A DNA stretch of 50,016 nt from NCBI GenBank assembly GCA_029246705.1, contig JAQWMQ010000037.1:1-50016 (forward strand), in the 5' to 3' direction. Shown here piece by piece: positions 1-8,336 of this stretch. The position numbers were made by a program, and so were the translations under genes. The first letter of the stretch is position 1; the number at the start of each line of letters is the position of its first letter. The stretch is from Phycisphaerales bacterium (GTDB taxonomy: Bacteria > Planctomycetota > Phycisphaerae > Phycisphaerales > SM1A02). The notes below the pieces were generated by a model. The model saw only the letters and a list, made by a program, of their open reading frames with translations, searched no databases and was not told the DNA's origin.

Positions 1-605
1 TGAGCATTTCCACGGTCGGCGAATTCGGCTCCGCCCGACGCGCCCACCTGGAAGCGCTTCGCCGTTTCGTCACCCGGCGTGACATCTCCGCGGCAAGGGT
101 CTCGAAATGGATCGCCGACATCGAGGAAGGCAGTCTCCTCGTGGATCCCCAGTTCAACAGCACTATTCGGGGCGCTTGAACGGTCGCATCGCGGGGCTGA
201 TAAATCCCAGCGTACGACGCCCTTCTTCCACGCGTAGATGTACGCGATGATGCTGGTGCCGATGAAGAAGAGGATTCTTCCCAGGAAGAGGAGTGCCTCG
301 CTGCTTCCCGGCTCGAGCTGGGTGTAGGTCACCGCCCATGGGTAGAGGAAGATGATCTCGACATCGAAGACCAGGAACGTCATCGCCATGATGTAGAAGC
401 GGACGTTGAATCGCTTGCGGGTCGAACCGATCGGGTTCATGCCCGACTCGTAGGCGATGGCCTTGGTCGACCCCTCGCCGCGAGGACCGATGAGATGGCT
501 GAGGATCAGGTTGGCGGCCACGAACAGCAGCGCCATGACGATGACGATCGCCACGGGTATGTAGTTGAGCAGGTTCATTTCAGCCAGCGTGATCAGGTGC
601 GTCAT
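1..605 (-). CDS. nuoA: NADH-quinone oxidoreductase subunit A (3' end beyond window)
   Basis: NuoA is a small membrane subunit of respiratory complex I, next to the quinone site. The translation has a first membrane helix (about residues 12-35), the conserved loop with YESGMNPIGSTR and RFNVRFYIMAM, the FDVEIIFLYPWA helix, and a third helix ending IIAYIYAWKKG near residue 130. NuoA normally stops about there (position ~207). Here the frame stays open for at least 65 more codons to the window edge, and that part has poorer codon bias than a plus-strand frame over the same bases. The start at 605 overlaps the stop of the M28 peptidase gene as ATGA, so coupled translation is likely; a second in-frame ATG at 578 is possible. 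No other nuo gene is visible. The family call is certain; the C-terminus is not. Confidence 0.9.
   Translation of the reverse strand, partial: MTHLITLAEMNLLNYIPVAIVIVMALLFVAANLILSHLIGPRGEGSTKAIAYESGMNPIGSTRKRFNVRFYIMAMTFLVFDVEIIFLYPWAVTYTQLEPGSSEALLFLGRILFFIGTSIIAYIYAWKKGVVRWDLSAPRCDRSSAPNSAVELGIHEETAFLDVGDPFRDPCRGDVTPGDETAKRFQVGASGGAEFADRGNA
3..179 (+). CDS. C-terminal end of an unidentified protein (5' end beyond window)
   Basis: An open frame enters from the left edge and ends at TGA 177-179, giving 58 residues rich in charged amino acids (for example RRFVTRRDISAARVSKWIAD). Third codon positions are mostly G or C, and GAC, ATC, GAG and GTC codons dominate, as in the confident genes here. 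It lies antisense to the unusual extension of the nuoA frame, so at most one of the two frames is likely to be coding, and codon use favours this one. I do not recognise the family. Confidence 0.45.
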   Translation, partial: SISTVGEFGSARRAHLEALRRFVTRRDISAARVSKWIADIEEGSLLVDPQFNSTIRGA

Positions 606-1609
606 TCGGGGTCCTTGGCCGGTCTGGTTCCAGGAGCACCGGCGGGGGCGTCCGATGGTACCGACTCCGACCCCTCGGTGGCCCCCTTCTCGGGGGTTGA
701 AACAGGCTTTTTGCCGGCCAGATCGAGCGTCGCCAACGCCACGAGTCGGGCGACTTTCGCGGCCAGTGGGGCCAGAATCCGGTCTGCGTGGTCGCTGACC
801 TGGTGGTAGTCCTCGTGATCCTCGACCGAAAAGAGCACTGCTTCCACGTTCTTGCGGAGAAACGGCCACTGGTCGCTTCTCTGCAACCAGTCGGGGTGGG
901 TGTCCACCTCGAGTCTCAGGCCCACCGCCTTGTTGGCTTCCTTCAGGGCCCTGATCAGGTTCGGGGACTGCTTTGCTCCGTCGATGAAGATCAGGTCCTC
1001 CTCCCCTCGACTGATCATGTCCATGTTGAACAGGCCCCGGACCGAGTCCAGGGGCACCGGAGCGTTGGCTGCGAAGTGCCGCGAACCCTTCAGTCCGGCT
1101 TCCTCGCCGGTGAAGGCGATGAACACCACGCTGGCACGCAGCGAGTCCTTCAAGGGAGCAAGCGATCTCGCGACGGCAAGCATGCCGGCGACTCCGGAGG
1201 CGTTGTCGTCGGCGCCGTTGTAGATGGTGTCCTTGCCCCGCCTGCGAGGGGGGAGGTGGTCGTAGTGCGCACCCACCAGCAGGTAGCCCGCTTCCGGGTC
1301 ACTTCCACGGATCATGCCGACGACGTTCGGGGAGGCGTCCTTCGTCTTCACCTCCTGGAACCACGCGTCATCCGGGAGAAGTGGCTCGCATCCGGCCGCT
1401 TCCATCTGGCCCGCGATCCACACGGCGGCCCTTCGAGCGAACGGGCTCAACCAGTATCGACCGTAGTACTCGTCCGAGGCGAGATGGTCGACGTCGACCT
1501 GGATCATCTTCGGGGTGATGGCCGAGATCGATTCCGGAATCGCCTGGTCCTGCCTCGGTGATTCCTGTATCGCCCAGATCACTGCGGCCAGTGCCAGCAT
1601 GAACTTCAT
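602..1609 (-). CDS. M28 family zinc aminopeptidase, exported
   Basis: Probable metallo-aminopeptidase of family M28, 335 residues. The expected di-zinc ligands are visible: GAHYDH (H115, with catalytic D117), NGADDNASG (D134/D135), FTGEEAG (E169/E170), NMDM (D197) and the late DYHQVSDHADR histidine (H269). The N-terminus MKFMLALAAVIWA looks like a signal peptide, so the enzyme probably acts outside the cytoplasm. A Pro/Ser/Gly-rich tail follows residue ~305. I chose ATG 1609 because it overlaps the upstream amidase stop as ATGA and has GGAG eight bases upstream; a longer open frame from 1675 would destroy the signal peptide. It sits between amidase and nuoA genes with overlaps on both sides, so all three are probably co-transcribed. 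The substrate is unknown. Confidence 0.85.
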   Translation of the reverse strand: MKFMLALAAVIWAIQESPRQDQAIPESISAITPKMIQVDVDHLASDEYYGRYWLSPFARRAAVWIAGQMEAAGCEPLLPDDAWFQEVKTKDASPNVVGMIRGSDPEAGYLLVGAHYDHLPPRRRGKDTIYNGADDNASGVAGMLAVARSLAPLKDSLRASVVFIAFTGEEAGLKGSRHFAANAPVPLDSVRGLFNMDMISRGEEDLIFIDGAKQSPNLIRALKEANKAVGLRLEVDTHPDWLQRSDQWPFLRKNVEAVLFSVEDHEDYHQVSDHADRILAPLAAKVARLVALATLDLAGKKPVSTPEKGATEGSESVPSDAPAGAPGTRPAKDPE

Positions 1610-3384
1610 GAGGTGAGCTCCGGACGTCGACCGGCGACATCGAGTCTTTCTTCGACCGCTCTTCCGATTCGGCACAGCGTGCCCTCGTCGAAGAGTCTTC
1701 CTATCAACGTGGTTCCCGTCGGTCGACCTTCATCGGTGAAGCCGCTGCGCATGACCAGTGAGGGGTGTCCGGTCGCGTTGGTGATCAGCAGGAGATTCGC
1801 GGCGAAGGGAGGGCACATGATCGCATCGATGCCCGGATCGCCGTCGTTCATGAATGCCTGCATCACATCCATCACCTGTCGCCGCACCCGGCTGGACTGA
1901 ACCAGCTCGGTCGCCGGGATGAACCAGTTCTGGCGGAAGGTGTTCGGCCAGGCCTGGTCGTCCTGCCAGACGAGATCGTCGTCCTGTCCGCTCCGGGTCA
2001 GTTCCTCGAATGAAGCGGCTGCTTCGGCGAACAAGGGGACCAGCAGTGGCGCGGAGTTGATCTTCGGCAGCTCGACCTCGACCAGTTCGACCCCGGCTGC
2101 ACTCGCTGCCTTGAGCGCCGCTCGATCGGCCCGATGCTCATCACCCTGGAACCATGCCGGGTCGTACCCCAGTCTCAGACCCTTCGCCGACTGGCCGGGG
2201 TCGAAGCTGAAGGGTTCATCCACGCTCGATGGATCAAGGGGATCCGCACCATTGATCGCCTTGAGGACGATGGCGGTGTCGAGGACCGATCGACAGATGG
2301 GTCCGATCTTGTCAAGTGTCCAGCAGAGTGCCATCACTCCGTTGCGGGCGACCCGACCGAAGGTGGGTCGAAGCCCCGTCGCCCCGCAACGCATGCAGGG
2401 TGAGACGATCGATCCATAGGTCTCGGTGCCAAGGGTGAAGGGGACCAGACCCGCAGCGGTCGCGCAGGCGCTTCCTGCGCTCGAGCCGCTCGAACCCTGC
2501 TCGGGATCGAACGGGTTGCGGCAGGTTCCACCGAACCAGACATCGCCGTAGGCCAGCGCACCGACGGCAAGCTTGGCCACCAGCACCGCGCCCGCCTGAT
2601 CCAGTCGATCGACGACGAAGGCGTTTCCACTCGCAACGCGATCCTTGAACGGTTCCGCACCCCACGTCGTCCCGATGTCCCTGGTGTCGATGATGTCCTT
2701 CGCACCCCAGGGCACGCCGTGCAGGGGGCCCCGCCAGTTTCCGGCAGCGATCTCTCGATCCGCCTTGCGAGCCTGGTCCATCGCGATCTCATCGGTGATG
2801 GTGATGACGCAGTGAAGCTGCGGGTCATGTTGCCTGAGCCGGTCGAGTGCCAGGCGGGTCAGCCGCTCGCTGGTGACCTTCCGGTCACGGAGCCACTGGC
2901 CGAGTTTCCACACCGGAGCGAATGCCAGGTCGGTGTCCTCGGTCGGGCAGGCGCCGGCATCCGGAAGATCCTTCCACGGATCACCCTGGTCGGTCACGCG
3001 GTCGATCGAGGTTCCCGGTACCCGTGCACGAAAGATCTCCGCGGGGGGCAGCTGGTTCGGCAACGGGCCTTGTGCGACGCGTGCGGCGAGGATCGATCGT
3101 TGCTCGTCGATCGTCTTGAGCATCTGCTTTCGTTCGGACCTGGTGAACCGGATGCCTGCAAGCTTCTCCGCTTCCTCGAGCGTGCGCATGGTGACGTTCG
3201 ATTCATCGACGGGCGAACCCGAAGTCAGGCTCGTGATCGAATCTTCATTCACCTTGTCGTCGGACCCTGATGATGCCACCCGGTTCTCCTGACTCCCGGC
3301 TGCGGCTGAAGTTCCCGCACCGACTGCCGCAATGGCTGCCGCCTTCGCCAGGAAACGACGTCTGTCCGAATGGTCATTCTTCAT
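1606..3384 (-). CDS. Amidase-signature hydrolase with Tat signal
   Basis: 592-residue amidase-signature (GatA/FAAH-like) enzyme that should hydrolyse an amide bond. The Ser-cisSer-Lys triad is readable: K229 in GVPWGAKDI, cis-Ser S302 in QGSSGSSAGSA, and nucleophile S325 in GTETYGSIVSP. The usual motif at the nucleophile is D-T/I-G-G-S-I-R, so Tyr323 for Gly and Val327 for Arg are departures. The N-terminus carries a twin-arginine signal (SDRRRFLAKAAA followed by an Ala-rich stretch), so a folded enzyme is probably exported. Residues 50-160 are an extra N-terminal region before the amidase domain. Not GatA itself: the export signal and isolated context argue against a role in tRNA amidation. 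First gene of the amidase-M28-nuoA chain. Confidence 0.88.
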   Translation of the reverse strand: MKNDHSDRRRFLAKAAAIAAVGAGTSAAAGSQENRVASSGSDDKVNEDSITSLTSGSPVDESNVTMRTLEEAEKLAGIRFTRSERKQMLKTIDEQRSILAARVAQGPLPNQLPPAEIFRARVPGTSIDRVTDQGDPWKDLPDAGACPTEDTDLAFAPVWKLGQWLRDRKVTSERLTRLALDRLRQHDPQLHCVITITDEIAMDQARKADREIAAGNWRGPLHGVPWGAKDIIDTRDIGTTWGAEPFKDRVASGNAFVVDRLDQAGAVLVAKLAVGALAYGDVWFGGTCRNPFDPEQGSSGSSAGSACATAAGLVPFTLGTETYGSIVSPCMRCGATGLRPTFGRVARNGVMALCWTLDKIGPICRSVLDTAIVLKAINGADPLDPSSVDEPFSFDPGQSAKGLRLGYDPAWFQGDEHRADRAALKAASAAGVELVEVELPKINSAPLLVPLFAEAAASFEELTRSGQDDDLVWQDDQAWPNTFRQNWFIPATELVQSSRVRRQVMDVMQAFMNDGDPGIDAIMCPPFAANLLLITNATGHPSLVMRSGFTDEGRPTGTTLIGRLFDEGTLCRIGRAVEERLDVAGRRPELTS

Positions 3385-3456
3385 CGTGTCATTGTCCGTG
3401 ATGGACCGCCCGAATGCCAGAGCGAGGATTCCCCATCCAACGTCCGAACACGAAAT

Positions 3457-3483
3457 CGGCCCGGTTCAAGATGAACCGGGCCG
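3457..3483 (-). terminator. Hairpin downstream of tRNA-Pro
   Basis: Perfect 11-bp inverted repeat CGGCCCGGTTC / GAACCGGGCCG with a five-base loop, starting five bases past the tRNA 3' end on the minus strand. Only a short ATTT follows, so it could be a terminator or a processing signal. Confidence 0.65.
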
Positions 3484-3487
3484 TGAA

Positions 3488-3561
3488 TCAGGGCGACAGG
3501 ATTCGAACCTGCGACCTGCGACTCCCAAAGCCGCCGCTCTACCAAGCTGAGCTACGCCCTG
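3488..3561 (-). tRNA. tRNA-Pro, anticodon UGG
   Basis: The 74-base minus-strand sequence folds as a full cloverleaf. The acceptor stem CAGGGCG/CGCCCTG pairs at all seven positions, the D stem is GCTC/GAGC, the anticodon stem is GCGGC/GTCGC around loop TTTGGGA, and the T arm is GCAGG-TTCGAAT-CCTGT. The anticodon is TGG, reading CCA and probably other CCN proline codons. C1-G72 with A73 is the usual bacterial tRNA-Pro identity set. CCA is not encoded. Confidence 0.97.
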
Positions 3562-3681
3562 CAGAGTGCCGATGGTATCCTCCCCGGGGAAAGTTTCGCG
3601 TTACTGCGGGCTCGATGTTGCCGCTGTTTTCAAAAAAGCTGGTGCACTTCCCGTGAAACCCCACTCCATGGCCAGGGCCAG

Positions 3682-4647
3682 ATGCTTTCGATACCGCCTG
3701 AAATAGCCTCCTTGGTCTGCATCGGATTCGACGGGACCGAGCCGACACCCTTCCTCGAGGAGGCGTTGCATGCCGGTGTTTCCACCGTGATCCTCTTCTC
3801 GCGGAACGTCGGGACCCCCGAAGCCACCAACACCGCCTGCAACCTCATTCGTGAGCTCGCAGGACGGCCGATACTCATCGCCATCGACCAGGAAGGTGGT
3901 GACAGCCGTCGACTCGTCGATGGCTTCACCCCCGTTCCCTCCATGCGCCGGCTTGCGGACGGCGGTGATGATGCAGTCCACGAAGCAGCCGCGGTCACCG
4001 CACGCGAACTCCGCTCGGTCGGCATCGGCTTCGACTTCGCGCCCGTGGTCGACGTCGACACCAACCCGGCGAACCCGGTCATCGGCGACCGCTCCTTCTC
4101 CGCCGATTCCGAGATCGTCTCCCGCCTCGGTGCGGTCTGGATCGAATCCATGCAGAAGCTGGGGGTCGCCGCATGTGCCAAGCACTTTCCCGGTCACGGC
4201 GACACCAGTGAAGACAGCCACCACGAACTCCCGCGCCTGTCTCATGGACTCGAGCGTCTGGAACAGGTCGAACTCCCGCCCTTCCGGGCGGCGATCGAGG
4301 CTGGCGTCGCGGCGATCATGAGCGCACATGTCCTCTTCGAGGCGGTGGATCCGGGCGTGCCGGCCACGCTCAGCAGCAAGGTCCTGCAGGGCATCCTTCG
4401 CGAGCAGCTGGGTTTCGAGGGGGTCATCGTCTCCGACGATCTCGAGATGAAGGCCATCGCCGATCGAATGGACATCGGTCAGGCTGCGGTCGATGCCGTC
4501 GAGGCCGGTGTGGACCTGGTGCTGTGCTGCCACGAAGAGGATCGCCAGCGCAGGGTTCTCGAGCGTCTCGCCCGGTCACTGGACCCCCGGCGCGCGGAGG
4601 CCGCCGCCGAGCGGGTCGCCGCTCTTCATGCAAGGTACGCACGCTGA
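3682..4647 (+). CDS. nagZ: Beta-N-acetylhexosaminidase, GH3 (NagZ type)
   Basis: 321-residue single-domain GH3 enzyme of the NagZ class, which removes N-acetylglucosamine from peptidoglycan fragments during wall recycling. The NagZ loop KHFPGHGDTSEDSHHELP (from residue 167) carries the His/Asp catalytic dyad D178/H180, and GVIVSDDLEM carries the nucleophilic aspartate near 252. The substrate-binding segments IAIDQEGG and GFDFAPVVDVDTNP are present. No signal peptide is obvious, consistent with a cytoplasmic enzyme. Length matches proteobacterial NagZ (about 340). The lipoprotein gene follows after 32 bases. Start chosen at the first ATG that leaves a normal N-terminus; no strong ribosome-binding site precedes it. 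Confidence 0.9.
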   Translation: MLSIPPEIASLVCIGFDGTEPTPFLEEALHAGVSTVILFSRNVGTPEATNTACNLIRELAGRPILIAIDQEGGDSRRLVDGFTPVPSMRRLADGGDDAVHEAAAVTARELRSVGIGFDFAPVVDVDTNPANPVIGDRSFSADSEIVSRLGAVWIESMQKLGVAACAKHFPGHGDTSEDSHHELPRLSHGLERLEQVELPPFRAAIEAGVAAIMSAHVLFEAVDPGVPATLSSKVLQGILREQLGFEGVIVSDDLEMKAIADRMDIGQAAVDAVEAGVDLVLCCHEEDRQRRVLERLARSLDPRRAEAAAERVAALHARYAR

Positions 4648-4679
4648 TCTGCGGATCTGGTTCGAAAGGTGGCTATCGT

Positions 4680-5168
4680 ATGCACATGCGAGCACCCATC
4701 CATCTCCTTCTTCTCGGTCTGCTGGCCTGCGCCGGTTGTGAATCCGGTCGAATGAACTCCGTGCAGGGGGGCAAGACCACCTGGCGCTCGGTGCGACTTC
4801 CGGTCGACCGTTCCGGTGGCGTCATAGAGGTTCGGGTGACCGGGGACAGATCGGGCGATGCCACCGTCTTCCTGCTCGAACCGGGAACCCTCGAGCGCAT
4901 GCACGATGACCTCGACGTGGATCCCATCGCAGCCGCCGAAGGTCCCCTGCGCGCCGAAGGCTTCGTCGTCAGGTTCACCAGCATTCCGCCCGGTGAGTAC
5001 GTCGTGGGTTCCTTCATGGACCTGGATGACGACGGAACCCTGGTCCATGCCGGTTCCTTCTTCACTCCTGGTTATGCTGAACCCCATTCAAGATTCCTGC
5101 CGATCAAGGTTGAGGCGCAGGGCGAACAGACCGTCGACCTGGTCATCAAGGAGGAACATCCATCATGA
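4680..5168 (+). CDS. Predicted lipoprotein
   Basis: 162-residue protein with a lipoprotein signal: MHMRAPIHLLLLGLLACAGC ends in the lipobox LACAGC, so the mature protein should begin at that cysteine and be lipid-anchored. The rest is acidic and beta-like, with phrases such as PPGEYVVGSFMDLDDDGTL that resemble the domain in which small carbohydrate-binding-like proteins describe a value pinned to a surface. I do not recognise a named family. ATG 4680 was chosen because AAGGTGG lies upstream and the lipobox falls at the right distance; a longer open frame only shadows nagZ. Its TGA overlaps the next ATG as ATGA, so the next gene is probably translationally coupled. Confidence 0.75.
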   Translation: MHMRAPIHLLLLGLLACAGCESGRMNSVQGGKTTWRSVRLPVDRSGGVIEVRVTGDRSGDATVFLLEPGTLERMHDDLDVDPIAAAEGPLRAEGFVVRFTSIPPGEYVVGSFMDLDDDGTLVHAGSFFTPGYAEPHSRFLPIKVEAQGEQTVDLVIKEEHPS

Positions 5169-5596
5169 GAAGTGTCCTGTTCATCGGCATCCTCGTTGCA
5201 TTCGGGGTCATCAGCTCCCCGGCGACCGCACAGATGCGACCCGGAATCGGTACGGCCGTCATTTCCACGCAGGAACAACAGGCGAATGCCAAGGCTGATG
5301 ACCGGCTCGAGAACATCGATCTCTCCGCCCGGAACCGAACCGATTCAGTGGACTGGGGCAAGCCCGATTGGTTGACCGAACCGGCGCCCGGTGGCGGCGC
5401 GAGCACCGATCCGGAGTCCGAGACACCCGTACAACGCCGGGCTCGCGAAGTTCGCCAGGAAGCCAACCAGCGTTGGTACCAGGGGCGCATCAACGACGAC
5501 GTCCCGTTCGAGGGACGGTCCTATCCCGAGATGGCCGGGTGGTTCACGCCCGAGGGAGAATCGGTTCCCGAACGCTGGCCCTGGTGGCTGTGGTAG
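5165..5596 (+). CDS. Hypothetical secreted protein
   Basis: 143 residues beginning with a clear signal peptide (MRSVLFIGILVAFGVISSPATAQ, cleavage likely after ATA-Q). The mature part is polar, without repeats, and ends in an aromatic tail PERWPWWLW. A coiled or extended central section (QRRAREVRQEANQRWYQG) is rich in Arg and Gln. No family recognised. The start overlaps the stop of the lipoprotein gene by four bases, so the two probably work at the same site in the envelope. Confidence 0.7.
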   Translation: MRSVLFIGILVAFGVISSPATAQMRPGIGTAVISTQEQQANAKADDRLENIDLSARNRTDSVDWGKPDWLTEPAPGGGASTDPESETPVQRRAREVRQEANQRWYQGRINDDVPFEGRSYPEMAGWFTPEGESVPERWPWWLW

Positions 5597-5611
5597 CGAT
5601 CGGTGCGAGGC

Positions 5612-5827
5612 TCAGAGCTTCGTCTTGAACCCCATCGCTCGCACGGCGCACCAGCCGGCGGCACCTTCGAAGATCATGAACGTACCTCCGGCCAGGCAGC
5701 AAAGTCCTGCGATCAGGCTCCAGTTGGCCCCGCCTCCCAGTGCAAGCATCAGGATTCCCGCGAGAGCGAAGAGAATCCCCATGATCAATCGAACCGCCTT
5801 GCCGCGTGCATCGATGTTGCATTCCAT
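5612..5827 (-). CDS. Small inner-membrane protein, DUF2892/YgaP-like
   Basis: 71-residue protein with the layout of DUF2892: a short MECNIDARGKAVRLIMG start, then two hydrophobic helices (about 16-30 and 36-53) separated by a Gly-rich turn, with CC in the second helix. Such proteins occur next to rhodanese and sulfur genes in many bacteria, but no such neighbour is here. I took the ATG at 5827 because AGGAG lies seven bases upstream and the family begins this way; the ATG at 5842 directly follows the PPK2 stop. Last gene of the asnS-ppk2 chain. Confidence 0.78.
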   Translation of the reverse strand: MECNIDARGKAVRLIMGILFALAGILMLALGGGANWSLIAGLCCLAGGTFMIFEGAAGWCAVRAMGFKTKL

Positions 5828-5842
5828 GTTCCTGCTCCTCAT

Positions 5843-6664
5843 TCAGTCCAGATCGGCCAGCTGTCGTAGTTCATCGAGATCGTTCGGCCCTTCCGGGTAC
5901 TGCGGATCGAGTTCCACCAACGCATCCAGCAGGATCTGGGAGATCACTGCGTTTCGAACCCACTTTCGATTCGCGGGCACGACGTGCCATGGTGCATGGT
6001 CGGTCGAGCAACGGGTGAGCACCGCTTCGAATGCATCAGTGTAGGCCGGCCAGAACTTTCGTTCGTGAAAGTCAGCGTCGGAGAGCTTCCAGTTCTTGCC
6101 CGGCTCCTCTATTCGTTCCCTGAGACGTTCGAGCTGCTCTTCCGGGCTTATGTGCAGGAAGCACTTGATTATCTTCGTGCCTTCGTCGGTGAGCATGCGT
6201 TCGAATTCATTGATGTGTCGGTAGCGACGGCTCCAGGTCGGTTCCGGAACAAGATCGTGAACCCGAACGGCAAGCACGTCTTCGTAGTGCGATCGATTGA
6301 GCACGCCGATGCGCCCCCTTTGGGGCAGCTTGTCGTGGATCCGCTGAAGATAGTCGTGGTCCAGTTCCTCCTGGTTGGGTTTCCCGAAGGACCACACGAC
6401 CACTCCGGTCGGGTTGAGCCCGCTCAGCACCTTCCGGATGGTGCCGTCCTTCCCGGCGGTATCCATGCCCTGAAGCACCAGGACAAGGGCGTGCTTCTTC
6501 TCGGCCCAGAGCTTCGACTGCAGTTCCTCGGTCTTCTCCAGGTTCCCCTCGGCTAGCTCAACGCCCGCGTCCTTGGAGGAAATCCCCGCTTTGGACTGGG
6601 GGTCGAAGGTGTCGAGTGAAACCTCGGTTCCGGGCTTGATTCGAATTGAATCGATGTCGATCAC
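5843..6664 (-). CDS. ppk2: Polyphosphate kinase 2 family protein
   Basis: 273-residue PPK2, which transfers phosphate between polyphosphate and nucleotides (often polyP + GDP/ADP to NTP). Walker A is GMDTAGKDG (66-74); the lid and Walker B region contain NRSHYEDVLAVRV (123-135) and the later motif FHERKFWPAYTDAFE. The catalytic lid Arg-rich stretch WSRRYRHINEFE is present. GTG 6664 is preferred as start: GGAGG sits seven bases upstream, and the N-terminus then reads IDIDSIRIKPG, typical of single-domain PPK2. It follows asnS by 17 bases on the same strand. Whether it favours ADP, GDP or AMP cannot be read from sequence. Confidence 0.9.
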   Translation of the reverse strand: MIDIDSIRIKPGTEVSLDTFDPQSKAGISSKDAGVELAEGNLEKTEELQSKLWAEKKHALVLVLQGMDTAGKDGTIRKVLSGLNPTGVVVWSFGKPNQEELDHDYLQRIHDKLPQRGRIGVLNRSHYEDVLAVRVHDLVPEPTWSRRYRHINEFERMLTDEGTKIIKCFLHISPEEQLERLRERIEEPGKNWKLSDADFHERKFWPAYTDAFEAVLTRCSTDHAPWHVVPANRKWVRNAVISQILLDALVELDPQYPEGPNDLDELRQLADLD

Positions 6665-6681
6665 GTTTGTCCCTCCAGGAA

Positions 6682-8097
6682 TCAGAATTCCGCGTTGTTG
6701 GCGGTCCGGGGGAACGGGATCACGTCGCGTACGTTGGCCATGCCGGTCGCGTACACGATGGTTCTCTCGAAACCCAGCCCGAAACCCGCGTGGGGAACCG
6801 TTCCGTAGCGCCGAAGGTCCCGGTACCACCAGTAGTCCTCCTTGGGCAGGCCCATTTCGTCCAGGCGAGCGTCGAGGACGTCGAGTCTTTCCTCTCTCTG
6901 GGCGCCACCGATGATCTCTCCGATACCCGGGGCGAGAACGTCCATCGCGGCGACGGTCTTCTCGTCATCGTTGACGCGCATGTAGAAGGCCTTGATGTCC
7001 TTCGGGTAGTTCATCACCACCACCGGTCGTCCCACGAGTTCCTCGGTGAGATAGCGCTCGTGCTCCGACTGGAGGTCGATGCCCCACGAGACCGGGAATT
7101 CGAACTTCTTGCCCCCGGCAACGGCTTTCTCGAGCTTGCTTATGGCTTCGGTGTATTCCATGCGTTCGAACGAGGACTCGATGAACTTTTCAAGCCGATC
7201 GATGCAGGTCTTGTCTATCCGCTGCTGGAAGAACGCCATGTCGTCCTGCCGTTCCTCGAGCAGGGCCTTGAAGAGGTACTTCAGCATCGACTCGGCAAGG
7301 TCCGCGTTGTCCGTGAGATCGGCGAATGCGATCTCCGGCTCGATCATCCAGAATTCCGCGAGGTGCCTGCTGGTGTTGGAGTTCTCCGCGCGAAACGTGG
7401 GTCCGAAGGTGTACACCTTGCTCAGTGCGCAGCACCAGGTCTCGACGTTCAACTGACCGGACACGGTCAGGTGCGATTCGCGACCGAAGAAGTCCTGGCT
7501 GAAGTCGACCTGCCCATCTTCGTTTCGTGGCGCATTCATCATGTCCAGCGTGGAGATCCGGAACATCTCACCTGCGCCCTCGCAGTCGTTGGCGGTCACG
7601 ATCGGGGTGTGTATCCAGAGGAAACCGTTCTCGTGGAAGTAACGGTGCACCGCCATGGCAAGGCAGTGACGTACCCGACCGATCGCACCGAAGGTGTTCG
7701 ACCGCGGTCGAAGGTGCGCGACTTCCCTCAGGTATTCAAAGGAGTGACGCTTCGGTTGAAGTGGGTAGCTGTCGGGATCCTCGACCCATCCGACCACCTC
7801 GATCTCCACGGCCTTCATCTCGAGGGACTGCCCCTTGCCGCGGCTCTCCACCAGCTCGCCTCGACATCGAATCGCACAACCGGTCGTGAGCTTGAGGACC
7901 TCGCTCTCGTAGTTCGCCAGGTCACTGGGTGCGACGATCTGGAAGGCATCGAAACAGGACCCGTCGGAGATCTGGATGAAGGAGATCCCCGCCTTGGAGT
8001 CCCGGCGGGTTCGCACCCATCCGGTGAGCTCGATCGACGTGCCTGCGGCTGAGGCATCGGAGGCGATGAGTGAGGCGATTGGGGTGCCAGTCGGCAT
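6682..8097 (-). CDS. asnS: Asparaginyl-tRNA synthetase
   Basis: 471-residue class IIb synthetase charging tRNA-Asn. The OB-fold anticodon domain comes first ([25 protein letters not shown], residues ~24-110). Motif 2 is [21 protein letters not shown], characteristic of AsnRS over AspRS, and motif 3 is [22 protein letters not shown]. The insertion around [11 protein letters not shown] and the C-terminal [15 protein letters not shown] match bacterial AsnS; length is normal (466 in E. coli). Having asnS means that Asn-tRNA can be made directly. Upstream 8098-8230 is noncoding and likely holds its promoter. Confidence 0.97.
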   Translation of the reverse strand: MPTGTPIASLIASDASAAGTSIELTGWVRTRRDSKAGISFIQISDGSCFDAFQIVAPSDLANYESEVLKLTTGCAIRCRGELVESRGKGQSLEMKAVEIEVVGWVEDPDSYPLQPKRHSFEYLREVAHLRPRSNTFGAIGRVRHCLAMAVHRYFHENGFLWIHTPIVTANDCEGAGEMFRISTLDMMNAPRNEDGQVDFSQDFFGRESHLTVSGQLNVETWCCALSKVYTFGPTFRAENSNTSRHLAEFWMIEPEIAFADLTDNADLAESMLKYLFKALLEERQDDMAFFQQRIDKTCIDRLEKFIESSFERMEYTEAISKLEKAVAGGKKFEFPVSWGIDLQSEHERYLTEELVGRPVVVMNYPKDIKAFYMRVNDDEKTVAAMDVLAPGIGEIIGGAQREERLDVLDARLDEMGLPKEDYWWYRDLRRYGTVPHAGFGLGFERTIVYATGMANVRDVIPFPRTANNAEF

Positions 8098-8309
8098 GGG
8101 CTTGATTCCACTGTTCGGGGTCTTGGAAAGAGGTTCGGTGACCCCGCAGTATCTTCCGGTGAGGCTCTCCTTGCCAATCCGGGGCCCGGTGCGTGCCAGA
8201 ATGGCAGCGAATCGACTGCTGACAGGGGGCGCATGACACCCTTCAGTGCCTTGAATCGCTCTCTGGAGGCCTTTTTGGGGCTTCAGGGGGCCATTTTGCT
8301 CCAGCGGGG

Positions 8310-8325
8310 TGGCACGGTGCTTGCA
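8310..8325 (+). promoter_or_regulatory. Sigma-54 (-24/-12) promoter motif
   Basis: TGGCACGGTGCTTGCA matches the sigma-54 consensus TGGCACRNNNNTTGCW at every specified position, with the required spacing. The implied transcription start is about 8336, directly before the ATG at 8337. If used, either the mRNA is nearly leaderless or translation begins at the later ATG 8394. No activator binding site was identified. Confidence 0.6.
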
Positions 8326-8336
8326 AAGAGGTGGTC

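Noticed and set aside
6646-8052. 468-codon frame antisense to asnS
   Set aside because: Shadow of a confident synthetase gene; no domain, and no sensible translation start.
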